Shown here in pieces: positions 26,585-35,329 of a stretch of DNA of 64,000 bases; the first letter of the stretch is position 1; each line of letters starts with the position of its first letter. The position numbers and the translations under genes were made by a program. The notes under the pieces were generated by a model that saw only the letters and a program-made list of their open reading frames with translations, was not told the origin of the DNA and did not search any database. This stretch comes from CAYUIG01 sp964444685 (GTDB lineage: Bacteria > Gemmatimonadota > Gemmatimonadetes > Longimicrobiales > RSA9), in assembly GCA_964444685.1 (NCBI GenBank), contig CAYUIG010000013.1, positions 14,182-78,181 on the forward strand, given 5' to 3'.

Positions 26585-27042
26585 GCGAGCGAAGGAAGGG
26601 GAAGCCGCTGGGTCTCATTCTCGGCGTCGTCGTGATCGTCGCGGCCTTCGTCTGGATGCTGGCGGGCGGAATCAGCGAGAACCTCGTGTTCTTCCTGACG
26701 CCCGACGAGCTCCTGGCTCAGAGCGATGAACTGGTCGACGAGCCCGTGCGGCTGGGCGGACAGGTGGTGCCGGGGAGCGTGCAGTGGAACGCGGAGGCGC
26801 TCGACTTGCGCTTCCGCATGCGCGATCTGGACGGCCAGGAGATCGAGGTGCACTCGAGCAAGGCGCCGCCGCAGATGTTCCGCGACGGCATGGGCGTCAT
26901 CGTCGAGGGCAGGCTCACGAACGCCGGGATCTTCGAGTCGACCAACCTGATGGTGAAGCACTCGAACGAGTACCGTGCGCCGCACGAAGGCGAGGACCCG
27001 AAGGATACGTACCGGACGCTGATTCGCGAGGACGCGGGCTGA
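26581..27042 (+). CDS. ccmE: Heme chaperone CcmE
   Basis: A 153-residue periplasmic heme chaperone with one N-terminal anchor helix and an OB-fold. The covalent heme His and its partner Tyr form an HxxxY motif, H127 and Y131 in MVKHSNEY, in place of the common HDENY. VRLGGQVVPGSV and MGVIVEGRL are typical strands. The start overlaps the ccmD stop. Confidence 0.94.
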   Translation: MSERRKGKPLGLILGVVVIVAAFVWMLAGGISENLVFFLTPDELLAQSDELVDEPVRLGGQVVPGSVQWNAEALDLRFRMRDLDGQEIEVHSSKAPPQMFRDGMGVIVEGRLTNAGIFESTNLMVKHSNEYRAPHEGEDPKDTYRTLIREDAG

Positions 27043-27043
27043 C

Positions 27044-29044
27044 GTGACCAGAATGATCGGGTACGCCGCGGTCGCCGCGGCGCTGGCAGTCTCGCTGTAC
27101 GGCGTGGTGGCGGCGCTCGCAGGCGTACGCCGTCGCGACGTCGCCCTCGTGCGCAGCGCGCGCGTGGCCGCGTACGTGAACTTCGGCCTGCTCACCGTGG
27201 CCAACCTCGCGATGATCTACGGGCTGGTCACGCACGACTTCAGCATCTCGTACGTGGCGCAGGTGGGCAGTCGCGCGACGCCGCTCTTCTACACGGTCAT
27301 CTCGCTGTGGAGCGCGCTCGAGGGGTCCATCCTCTTCTGGGGATGGGTGCTCGCGCTCTACACAGCGGCCGCCGTCTTCCTTGCCGACCGCAAGCTCGGC
27401 ACGATGGTCGATTACGCGAACGCGACGCTGCTCGGCATCGGCGCGTTCTTCTACCTGTTGCTCGTCGGCCCCGCGAACCCGTTCGGCGCCGTGTTCCCGG
27501 TGCCGGCAGACGGGCCGGGACCGAATCCGCTGCTCCAGAACCACATCCTGATGGGTGTGCATCCGCCGCTGCTGTATCTCGGGTACGTGGGGATGAGTGT
27601 GCCGTTCGCGTTCGCGATGGGCGCGCTGCTGTCGGGTCGGCTGGACGACCAGTGGCTGCGCGTGACGCGCCGCTGGACCGTGGCGTCGTGGGGATTCCTG
27701 TCGCTCGCGATCATCGCGGGCATGTGGTGGTCGTACGACGTGCTCGGCTGGGGCGGCTACTGGGCGTGGGACCCGGTCGAGAACGCGTCGTTCATGCCGT
27801 GGCTGACCGCGACCGCGTTCCTGCACTCGGCCATGGTGCAGGAGCGGCGGCAGATGCTGCGCGTGTGGAACCTCGGTCTCATCTCGGCCACGTTCCTGCT
27901 CACGATCCTCGGTACCTTCCTCACGCGCAGCGGCGTGCTCTCGTCCGTGCACGCGTTCTCGGAAGGGACGATCGGCTACTACTTCCTCGGCTTCATCGCG
28001 GTCGCGTTGCTGCTCACGCTCGCGCTGCTGGCGGGGCGGAGCAGCGAGCTGCGGCGCAGCGGCAGCATCGACGAGCCGATCTCGCGCGAGGGTGTGTTCC
28101 TCGTGAACAACCTGCTGCTCACCGCATTCACCTTCACGGTCCTGCTCGGCACCCTCTTCCCGCTCGTGGCGGAGGCGTTCCGTGGCGTGAAGCTCACGGT
28201 CGGTGCGCCGTTCTTCAATCGCATGACGGTGCCGATCTGCGCGGCGCTGATCTTCCTCATGGGCGTCGGCCCCGTGCTGCCCTGGCGCGGCGGACGGCGC
28301 GAGGATCTCGTGCAGCGTTTCGCGCTGCCGTTCGGTCTGCTGCTCGCGGCCGTGGCCGTGGCGTACGCGCTCGGTACGCGTGGCTTCTGGGCACTCGCGG
28401 CGTTCGGCTTCGCAGCGTTCGCGCTGGGCGGCAACGTGCGTGAGTTCCTGTCGGGCGCCGCGGCGCGCCGGCGCGCGCACGGTGAGGCAGCGCTCACCGC
28501 GCTCTGGCGACTCGTCCGTGCCAACAACCGGCGCTACGGCGGCTACATCGCGCACATGGGCGTGATCGCGCTCACCGCCGGCATCGCGGCATCGTCGGAG
28601 TTCCGCGCCGAGCGCGAGGTCACGCTGCGCCCGGGCGAGACCGTCGGGCTCGAGGGGTACACGGTGCGCTTCGATCAGGTGCGCGCGTGGGAGGAGCCGC
28701 ACCGCTGGGTTGTGGCCGCCGAGGTGACGGCGTTCGAGAACGGCCGCGAGCTCGGAGGCATGTCGCCGCGGCTCAACTTCTATGACGGCCGGCAGGAGCC
28801 GATCACCACACCTGCCGTACGCAGCCGGCCCGACGACGATCTGTACCTTACGCTGCTCGCGTTCGACGAGAACGGCGCGAACGCCACGTTCTCGATCATC
28901 GTCGAGCCCATGGTATTCTGGATCTGGGCGGGCGGACTGATCATCGCGATCGGCGCAATCGTAGCGCTGCTGCCGCGCCGCCGGCGCGTGGCACGCGTGC
29001 AGGTTCCACCTGTCGAAGAGCCGCTGGCCGTGGAGGTCTCGTGA
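27044..29044 (+). CDS. ccmF: Heme lyase CcmF
   Basis: A 666-residue multi-helix membrane protein, the heme-attachment component of System I. The WWD-type motif is GWGGYWAWDPVENASFMPW around residues 235-253; the family segments VGSRATPLFYTVISLWSALEGSILFW and LLQNHILMGVHPPLLYLGY are present. The C-terminal periplasmic part (about 510-620) is beta-rich. The GTG at 27044 follows ccmE directly. Confidence 0.95.
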   Translation: MTRMIGYAAVAAALAVSLYGVVAALAGVRRRDVALVRSARVAAYVNFGLLTVANLAMIYGLVTHDFSISYVAQVGSRATPLFYTVISLWSALEGSILFWGWVLALYTAAAVFLADRKLGTMVDYANATLLGIGAFFYLLLVGPANPFGAVFPVPADGPGPNPLLQNHILMGVHPPLLYLGYVGMSVPFAFAMGALLSGRLDDQWLRVTRRWTVASWGFLSLAIIAGMWWSYDVLGWGGYWAWDPVENASFMPWLTATAFLHSAMVQERRQMLRVWNLGLISATFLLTILGTFLTRSGVLSSVHAFSEGTIGYYFLGFIAVALLLTLALLAGRSSELRRSGSIDEPISREGVFLVNNLLLTAFTFTVLLGTLFPLVAEAFRGVKLTVGAPFFNRMTVPICAALIFLMGVGPVLPWRGGRREDLVQRFALPFGLLLAAVAVAYALGTRGFWALAAFGFAAFALGGNVREFLSGAAARRRAHGEAALTALWRLVRANNRRYGGYIAHMGVIALTAGIAASSEFRAEREVTLRPGETVGLEGYTVRFDQVRAWEEPHRWVVAAEVTAFENGRELGGMSPRLNFYDGRQEPITTPAVRSRPDDDLYLTLLAFDENGANATFSIIVEPMVFWIWAGGLIIAIGAIVALLPRRRRVARVQVPPVEEPLAVEVS

Positions 29045-29625
29045 ACTGGAAGCGGTCCCTGCTCGGCCTCGCGGTGGGCGTGCCCATCCTCGCGCTGCTC
29101 GCGTACGGACTCACCGTCGATCCGCGCGACATCCCGTCACCGCTGCCCGGCCGCGACGCGCCCGTGTTCGAACTCGCCATGATGGACTCGACGCACACCG
29201 TGCGACTCGAGGCCCATCGCGGCGAGGTGGTCGTCCTCAACTTCTGGGCCTCCTGGTGCCTCGCCTGCCGAGTCGAGCATGCGGACCTCTCGGCGGCCGC
29301 ACGCATGTATGCGGACCGCGGCGTCCGCTTCTACGGTGTGCTGTACAACGACTCACCTGAGAACGGACGCGCATGGATCGAGATGATGGGGGGGCAGTCG
29401 TATCCGGCGCTCCTCGATCCCGATCAGCGCACCGCGATCGACTACGGCCTGTACGGCGCTCCCGAGACGTTCGTGATCGGGCCGGATGGTCGCGTGGCGT
29501 TCAAGAAGGTCGGGCCGACCACGCTCGCCGAGCTGGCGTCCGTCATCGATCCGCTGCTCGAGTCTGCTGCGGCGCCTGCTGGAGATGATGCGGCGCTGCC
29601 GGTGTCGGACCCGGCGACGCGCTGA
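29041..29625 (+). CDS. ccmG: Thioredoxin-like CcmG/DsbE protein
   Basis: A 194-residue membrane-anchored, periplasm-facing thiol oxidoreductase. One N-terminal helix (LLGLAVGVPILALLAYGL) precedes a TlpA-like thioredoxin fold with active site WCLAC (C73, C76) and the cis-proline region YGAPETFVI. It keeps apocytochrome CXXCH cysteines reduced for heme ligation. It overlaps ccmF by 4 bases (GTGA). Confidence 0.93.
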   Translation: MNWKRSLLGLAVGVPILALLAYGLTVDPRDIPSPLPGRDAPVFELAMMDSTHTVRLEAHRGEVVVLNFWASWCLACRVEHADLSAAARMYADRGVRFYGVLYNDSPENGRAWIEMMGGQSYPALLDPDQRTAIDYGLYGAPETFVIGPDGRVAFKKVGPTTLAELASVIDPLLESAAAPAGDDAALPVSDPATR

Positions 29626-30059
29626 TGTCCATCCTCGTCGCGGCCCTCGCCCTCTTCGCGGGCCTCCAGGCCCCGGTGCCGGATACCGCGATGGAGCGTC
29701 AGACGCGTCAGCTCGCCGCCGAGCTGCGCTGTCCCGTGTGTCAGGGCCTCTCGCTCGCCGATTCACCCTCCGAGCTGTCGCAGGACATGCGCAACGTCAT
29801 CCGCGAGCAGCTCGAGGCGGGGCGCACGCCGGAGGAAGTGAAGGAGTACTTCGTCGGCCGCTATGGCGAGTGGATCCTCATGGAGCCGCGACCCCAAGGT
29901 TTCAACCTCGCCGTGTACATCCTGCCGGTCGCGCTGCTCGTCGGCGGGGCCGTGGTCATCGCGGTCGCGATGCGCCGCTGGTCCCGGTCGCCGACGCGGG
30001 CTGCGCCGGTCGACACAGCCGACCCCGATCTGGCCCCCTGGGAGGAGCTCACACGATGA
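29625..30059 (+). CDS. ccmH: Cytochrome c maturation protein CcmH (short form)
   Basis: A 144-residue protein with a signal-like N-terminus, the redox motif LRCPVCQ (C36, C39), and a C-terminal transmembrane helix (YILPVALLVGGAVVIAVAM). This is the CcmH/CycL thioreductase domain alone. No CcmI-type TPR chaperone gene follows, so that function is missing here or encoded elsewhere. ATGA overlap with the next gene. Confidence 0.92.
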   Translation: MSILVAALALFAGLQAPVPDTAMERQTRQLAAELRCPVCQGLSLADSPSELSQDMRNVIREQLEAGRTPEEVKEYFVGRYGEWILMEPRPQGFNLAVYILPVALLVGGAVVIAVAMRRWSRSPTRAAPVDTADPDLAPWEELTR

Positions 30060-30442
30060 GCGAAGCGGCCGCTACCCGCATGGCGGACCATGAGGGAGAA
30101 GCGGATGCTCCCATCTGGTACGCGCGCCCTGTTTTCTTCGTCTCCGACATCAATCGGTCTCTCGAATTCTACCTCGGCCAGCTCGGCTTCGTGATGAAGT
30201 GGGGTGAGGGGTGGAATGTCTGCCAGGTCGACCGGGGCGATTGCGAGATCATCCTCTGCCAGGACGCGGCCCGCCGCGACCGCAGCCGCATCTTCCTCGA
30301 GCTCAACCGCTCGGGCCTTGCCGAGCTGCTCGGAGAACTGGAAGCGCGGTCGGTGCCCAAGGAGCGGACGTGGTGGGGATACGACGTGGAGCGCATCACC
30401 GATCCGGACGGGAACGAGCTGCTGGTCTGCCTCGAATTCTAG
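30056..30442 (+). CDS. VOC-superfamily (glyoxalase/bleomycin-resistance) protein
   Basis: A 128-residue protein of the vicinal-oxygen-chelate fold. The paired beta-alpha-beta modules begin ARPVFFVSDINRSLEFYLGQLGF and end ITDPDGNELLVCLEF. Family members include glyoxalase I, dioxygenases and antibiotic-binding proteins; this single-domain version resembles the bleomycin-binding-like group and its substrate is unknown. Its ATG overlaps ccmH but it has no evident role in cytochrome biogenesis. Confidence 0.82.
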   Translation: MSEAAATRMADHEGEADAPIWYARPVFFVSDINRSLEFYLGQLGFVMKWGEGWNVCQVDRGDCEIILCQDAARRDRSRIFLELNRSGLAELLGELEARSVPKERTWWGYDVERITDPDGNELLVCLEF

Positions 30443-30458
30443 CGTCGGGGAGTCCCTC

Positions 30459-30890
30459 ATGGCCGCGAACAAGACGAAGCCGACGGGCGCGAGTGTGGAG
30501 GCGTACATCGCGTCGCGGGGGAACGCGCAGCAGCAGGCCGACTGCGCCGAGCTGATGGCGCTGTTCGAGCGCATGACCGGGGAGCCGCCGAAGATGTGGG
30601 GCCCCAGCATTGTCGGTCACGGTTCCATCCGGTACACGTACGAGAGCGGCCGCAGCGGTGACATGCCGCTGGCGGGTTTCGCCATCCGCGGCCGGGAGAT
30701 CGTCGTCTACATGATGTGCGATACCGATGAGCAGAAGTCTCTGATTTCGCGCCTCGGTCCACATCGCATGTCGAAATCATGCCTGTACTTCAAACGGCTT
30801 TCCGACCTCGACCGGTCGGTGTTCGAGAAGCTGGTTGCCGCGGCCGTTGCGGATGTGAAGCGCAGGTATGAGCCGAACAACCGAGCGTAG
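30459..30890 (+). CDS. DUF1801 domain-containing protein
   Basis: A 143-residue cytosolic protein. MFERMTGEPPKMW-type sequence (LFERMTGEPPKMWGPS), the IRYTYESGRSGDM strand and the MSKSCLYFKRLSDLD segment match the DUF1801/YdhG-like family, whose biochemical role is not established. The ATG at 30459 gives a typical N-terminus. Its 3' end overlaps the next gene by 23 bases. Confidence 0.8.
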   Translation: MAANKTKPTGASVEAYIASRGNAQQQADCAELMALFERMTGEPPKMWGPSIVGHGSIRYTYESGRSGDMPLAGFAIRGREIVVYMMCDTDEQKSLISRLGPHRMSKSCLYFKRLSDLDRSVFEKLVAAAVADVKRRYEPNNRA

Positions 30891-31563
30891 CCGGGCCGTA
30901 GCGGCGGCGCTGCCGTGGAAGCGACTCGCCGCGGAGCTGGCGGTCATCGTCGCGGGTGTGCTCATCGCGCTCGGTGCGGACTCCTGGTGGGAGGCGCGAC
31001 AGGAGCGCCAGCAGGCCCGGGCCTACCTCGAGCAGCTCCTGTCCGACTTCCACGAAAACGAGCGACAGCTCGGCAACGCGATGGAGGCGGATGGACGGAC
31101 GCTCGAAAAGGCGTTCGGCGTCGTCGGCCGCGCATTTCGAGGCGAGTTTCCTTCCGCCGACTCGCTGGATCTACCGACCGGATACCACTACTTCCAGCCG
31201 CTCACCGGTACTCTGACGGCGCTGGTGGAGGGCGGGGATCTGCGTCTGCTGGAAAGTGACTCGCTGCGATTCGCGCTCGTCGAATACGCGTCGCTGATCG
31301 ATCAGACCGAGGCCGTGCTGCGTCATTCGGAAACACTGATCTGGAACAGCACGGAGCGGCTCGCGCTCGGTCGCGCGCGCCACTCCCGTTCGGGAACGCG
31401 CTGGGGTGCGATCGACGTCGCGGGGGTGCTCAACGATCCCGAGGTCATCAGCGCCCTCCAGGTGCAGGGAATTGCGAGTCAGGTCCGCCTCTTCAATCTC
31501 GGCCTCCTCGAAGATCCGACCCGCCGGGTCATCACGCTGATCCAGGCGGAACTGGATCGTTGA
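30868..31563 (+). CDS. Single-pass membrane protein of unknown function
   Basis: A 231-residue protein not assigned to a family. A basic N-terminus precedes one hydrophobic helix (about 20-40, LAAELAVIVAGVLIALGADSW). The remainder is mostly helical and charged (WWEARQERQQARAYLEQLLSDFHENERQL), probably a periplasmic coiled coil. It overlaps the DUF1801 gene, suggesting coupled expression. Confidence 0.65.
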   Translation: MSRTTERSRAVAAALPWKRLAAELAVIVAGVLIALGADSWWEARQERQQARAYLEQLLSDFHENERQLGNAMEADGRTLEKAFGVVGRAFRGEFPSADSLDLPTGYHYFQPLTGTLTALVEGGDLRLLESDSLRFALVEYASLIDQTEAVLRHSETLIWNSTERLALGRARHSRSGTRWGAIDVAGVLNDPEVISALQVQGIASQVRLFNLGLLEDPTRRVITLIQAELDR

Positions 31564-31573
31564 CGTCGTCGTG

Positions 31574-32023
31574 ATGCTGCGCGCTGTGGATGAGTCCGAT
31601 CTTACGACGTTCTTCGAGCATCAGCGCGACGCCGAAGCCGCTGCCATGGCCGCCTTCCCATCGCGAGAGTGGGACGCGTTTCTCTTTCACTGGCGGCACA
31701 ACATCCTCGGGAATCCCGGTGCGTTGACGCGCACCGTCGTCGCGGAAGGTGACGTTGCCGGGTACGTGGGGAGTTGGGAACAGAACGGTCGGCGCCTCGT
31801 CGCATACTGGATGGGCAGGGAGTTCTGGGGGCGCGGACTGGCGTCTGCCGCAGTCGGCGAATTCCTGCGCGATCACGAACGTCACCGCCCGATCCACGCG
31901 TACGTTGCGCAGCACAACGCCGCGTCCATCCGCGTGCTCGAGAAGTGCGGCTTCGTGCGCGTTGGTGGGACGGAGCCGGGTCCGGATGGCATCGTGGAAT
32001 TGCTGTACGTGCTCGAGGGTTGA
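31574..32023 (+). CDS. GNAT-family N-acetyltransferase
   Basis: A 149-residue acetyl-CoA-dependent acyltransferase. VVAEGDVAGYVGSW forms the central strands, YWMGREFWGRGLASAAVGEFL is the acetyl-CoA pyrophosphate-binding motif A, and AYVAQHNAASIRVLEKCGF is the characteristic motif B. Most like the RimJ/RimL-type subgroup; the acceptor is unknown. A GTG one codon upstream (31571) is an alternative start. Confidence 0.85.
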   Translation: MLRAVDESDLTTFFEHQRDAEAAAMAAFPSREWDAFLFHWRHNILGNPGALTRTVVAEGDVAGYVGSWEQNGRRLVAYWMGREFWGRGLASAAVGEFLRDHERHRPIHAYVAQHNAASIRVLEKCGFVRVGGTEPGPDGIVELLYVLEG

Positions 32024-32028
32024 GCCGG

Positions 32029-32370
32029 ATGGCGATCGTCACGTTGGAGATCGAAGCGTACAGGGAGCGTCGCGGGCACGATCCGTCGGCCCTCGAGTCA
32101 CTGCATGGTGACATGCCCACGGGCATCATCGGCGTCGAGCGGTTCCATTACGAGCGCGCCGGTGACGCCTACAACCTGTTCTTCATCCGCCCGCCGATTC
32201 AGCTCGATGCAATGGAAGTGGTGATGTTCAACCCGCGGGATGAACACCGATTCACATCGCACCTGCTGGACATCCTTCGATACGATGGTGAGGGACTGGA
32301 CTTGCGGCGCGGCGACCGGCGCCGCACGCCGCTCGCGCACCCCCACTGGATTGCCATCCTGTTCGATTGA
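32029..32370 (+). CDS. Hypothetical protein
   Basis: A 113-residue protein I do not recognise. It has no signal peptide or membrane helix; the composition is balanced with predicted short strands (YNLFFIRPPIQLDAMEVVMF) and a C-terminal LAHPHWIAILFD. The ATG at 32029 is chosen; a TTG at 32020 overlapping the upstream stop is also possible. It is convergent with the kinase gene that ends at 32391. Confidence 0.55.
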   Translation: MAIVTLEIEAYRERRGHDPSALESLHGDMPTGIIGVERFHYERAGDAYNLFFIRPPIQLDAMEVVMFNPRDEHRFTSHLLDILRYDGEGLDLRRGDRRRTPLAHPHWIAILFD

Positions 32371-32390
32371 TTGCGTGCGCGTGGCTGCGG

Positions 32391-35273
32391 CTATCGCGTC
32401 CCGACCGGACCGAGATATTGGTCGAACCAGTCGAGGATTTCACCGATCAGGTCGGGGCGTGTCACGAGATTGCGGTGGCCACCGTCGTAGAGTACGTGGC
32501 GCTTGTCGGGCTCTGGTGTGCCGAGCGCCTCGAACAACGGCCGCTGATTGGTTTCGAGCGGAAAATTGAAGTCGTAGCGGCCGTTCACCATCAGCACTGG
32601 TGCTCGCACCCGCGGAGCGAAGTGCCAGGAGTTCGCTTCCGGTCGGGCGGTCGGGTAAAACCCTCCTGAAGAGAGTACACCGGCTCTGATACGCGGATAG
32701 ATGGCCAGCATGCGGACAGCGGCGACGGCCCCCCTGCTTATACCATAGAGGCCGATACGCTGGCCGTCGATGTCATCTCTGGTGTCGAGATACTCGAGCG
32801 TGCGGCCGACATCGGCCGTCCACTGCAGTGCGCGGTCGCGGAACTGGCTCGGCGACGCAACGGTGGACGGTCCTCGCTCGAGCGTGCCGCTCAACGCCGG
32901 AATGACTACGGCACGTCCCGACCGGACGATGAACTCGAACGGATAATCGAAATCTTCGACGCGCCTGATCACGTCCATTATGGTGGCACCGCCGAGCACG
33001 ACGACGACCTGGTAGGGTGGGGTAGCGTCCTTCGGCAGGAAGACATGGGCAAGGACGCGCTCGTCGCCGTAGGCGGCGCGGAACGACACCGTTTCTCGCC
33101 TCCAGTATGGCGAATCGTCGACGCTGACCTCAGGCCTCGTGTCGAGCGGCAGCGTCTCGTAGCGATGGAGGCGCTCGAACACCGCGTACTCCGCGTCGCT
33201 CACCGGCTCCGGCAGCGTCTGGACGATGCGCGGCACCGGATCGAAGACTCCGGGCGGCGGCGCGTCCACGCGCCTGATCGTCCGGAATCCGATTGTGCTC
33301 TCGCGCGACAGCTGCGTCCGCGCGTCATAGTCGGAGAACGCGTACGCCGGCTCGTCCCACGCGCCGCCGAGCACATAACGCTCGTGTCCGACCGCCGTGC
33401 TGGTCCACTCCTTGACGTTGCCCGCCATGTCGAAGCTGCCGTACGGCGACATGCCGCGCCGCGATCCTGCGGCCACCGGTCCCTGGCCATCGAAGTTACT
33501 GCGCAGGACGATGTTGGCGTTGATCGAGATGCCGGCCGCGTGGCGCCATTCGTGCAGGGTTGGCAGGCTCTCACCGGCGAATGCCGCGTACGCCGCCGCT
33601 TCGTACCAGCTCACTCCGGTGACTGGCAGATTGTCCTCGCCGGCCGGAAACGCGCTCAGCTCCCATGACGCGGGTCCCGGCCGACCGGTCCTGTCGCGGA
33701 ACAGCGCAGCAGCGTCCTGGAACGACAGCGTGCGACCATCGCTCACGATCGGTTCGGTCCAGTATTGCTCGTCCTGATAACCGCCGGCGTCCACGAACCG
33801 CTTGTACTCGGCGTTCGTCACCTCGTAGCGCCCGAGCCAGAAGCCCGGCAGCGAGAAGGTGGCCGTTGGATCGGACGTCGGCGGCACCCATACCATGCCG
33901 GCGGGCACGTCGGATTCCAGTGGCAGCTCGACCGTAAAGGTGTGCTCGTGGGAAAGGATCGCGTCCGTCGTGGCACGGCCGGGCATGGTGGCGCGGATGC
34001 GGTAGTAGCCCCAGCTCGGAATCTGCGGAATCACCAGCGGCGTGGTGCCGAGCAGGGTCCACTCGGAGAGATCATCACCCGGAACGGCCGAGTAGTCGGC
34101 GATGTAGATCGTCGCACCGGTCGGCGAGGACTCGACTTCGACCGACCGCGTGGCGACGCCCTCGGAAACCTCGATCAGTGCGCGCGAGGCTGGCGCGTAC
34201 CGCTCAGCCTGCTGGAACAGTTCGAGCGCGGCGAGTCCGCGATCCTCCTCGATGAGGCGAGCTATCTCGGGCACCGCAATTTCGTCCACCCACGTCGCCC
34301 GTGACGCGGCCCTATAGCGACTCCAGCCGAGAAAGGCGGCGCCCGCGATGAGCACAGCGACACACGCGGCTGCGACGTACCACGCTCTCCTCGCGGTCGC
34401 CCTCGTGGGCCGCACGGGCGCCAGCGCCTCCAGGAGCTCGGCGCCGGACGCGAACCGATCCGCAGGCGACTTCCTGAGACAGCGTGTGACGATCGTGATG
34501 AGGTCACGAGGAATGGCGCGACGGCCGCCCGACGTCAGCGGCGCGGGTGTAGACTGAAGGACGGCGGCCATCGTCTCCAGGTCCGTTGCACCAGCAAAGG
34601 GCCGATGGCCGGACAACATCTCATAGAAAATTGCGCCCGCCGAGAAGATGTCGGACCGCGCGTCCAGCGGTTGGGCCGAGACCTGTTCGGGTGACATGTA
34701 GGCAGGTGTGCCGAGCACCTCCCCGCGTCGGGTCAGCGACGACACCGGTGGTTCCGTCGCAGCGTCCGGATCGATCCGAACGATCTCCTTGGCAAGCCCG
34801 AAGTCGAGCACCTTGGCGCCGAACGGCGTCACCATGATGTTGCCGGGCTTCAGGTCACGATGCACGATGTCGTGCGCGTGGGCGGCAGCGAGCGCAGACG
34901 CGATCTCGGTGATGAGTCTGCGCACTTCTTCAATGGGCAGCTCGCGTTGCGCGAGTACCCTGTCGAGGGTTTCACCTTCGACGTGCTCCATGACCAGGTA
35001 GGCGAGCCCGTCGTGTTCGGCGATGTCGTACAGCGCGCACACATGAGGGTGGCTGAGCGATGAGATGGTGCGCGCCTCGCGTTCGAACCGCTGCCGGAAC
35101 TCCGGATCAGCAGCGAACTCGGGCCGTACGAACTTGATCGCGACGGCACGGCCGAGCCGGCTGTCGCGCGCGCGGAAGACCTGCCCCATACCGCCGTGCC
35201 CGAGTTCCGCTTCGAGCTGGTACGGGCCGACGTGATCGCCGGGGCCGGGGTTCTGTCTCGGAGGCTGGGTCAT
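32391..35273 (-). CDS. Ser/Thr protein kinase fused to PEGA, FGE-sulfatase and alpha/beta-hydrolase domains
   Basis: A 960-residue fusion. Residues 17-290: a complete Hanks kinase (GHGGMG loop, K47 in VAIKFV, catalytic HRDLKPGN with D140, DFG at 157-159). One transmembrane helix at about 299-317 places the rest outside the cytoplasm. Residues about 378-452 look like a PEGA domain. Residues about 457-668 form an FGE-sulfatase/SUMF1-like domain (FWLGRYEVTNAEYKRFV, FDMAGNVKEWT, GFRTIRR), without the paired active-site cysteines of true formylglycine enzymes. Residues about 725-955 are an alpha/beta hydrolase with S846 in GISRGA, D901 in GRYDF and H933 in GGHRN. The natural substrate is unknown. 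Confidence 0.88.
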   Translation of the reverse strand: MTQPPRQNPGPGDHVGPYQLEAELGHGGMGQVFRARDSRLGRAVAIKFVRPEFAADPEFRQRFEREARTISSLSHPHVCALYDIAEHDGLAYLVMEHVEGETLDRVLAQRELPIEEVRRLITEIASALAAAHAHDIVHRDLKPGNIMVTPFGAKVLDFGLAKEIVRIDPDAATEPPVSSLTRRGEVLGTPAYMSPEQVSAQPLDARSDIFSAGAIFYEMLSGHRPFAGATDLETMAAVLQSTPAPLTSGGRRAIPRDLITIVTRCLRKSPADRFASGAELLEALAPVRPTRATARRAWYVAAACVAVLIAGAAFLGWSRYRAASRATWVDEIAVPEIARLIEEDRGLAALELFQQAERYAPASRALIEVSEGVATRSVEVESSPTGATIYIADYSAVPGDDLSEWTLLGTTPLVIPQIPSWGYYRIRATMPGRATTDAILSHEHTFTVELPLESDVPAGMVWVPPTSDPTATFSLPGFWLGRYEVTNAEYKRFVDAGGYQDEQYWTEPIVSDGRTLSFQDAAALFRDRTGRPGPASWELSAFPAGEDNLPVTGVSWYEAAAYAAFAGESLPTLHEWRHAAGISINANIVLRSNFDGQGPVAAGSRRGMSPYGSFDMAGNVKEWTSTAVGHERYVLGGAWDEPAYAFSDYDARTQLSRESTIGFRTIRRVDAPPPGVFDPVPRIVQTLPEPVSDAEYAVFERLHRYETLPLDTRPEVSVDDSPYWRRETVSFRAAYGDERVLAHVFLPKDATPPYQVVVVLGGATIMDVIRRVEDFDYPFEFIVRSGRAVVIPALSGTLERGPSTVASPSQFRDRALQWTADVGRTLEYLDTRDDIDGQRIGLYGISRGAVAAVRMLAIYPRIRAGVLSSGGFYPTARPEANSWHFAPRVRAPVLMVNGRYDFNFPLETNQRPLFEALGTPEPDKRHVLYDGGHRNLVTRPDLIGEILDWFDQYLGPVGTR

Positions 35274-35329
35274 TAGGAGTGTGGACGGTGTCGTGCCACG
35301 TCACCAGCGTCTCCATGCTGCGTTCCAAC

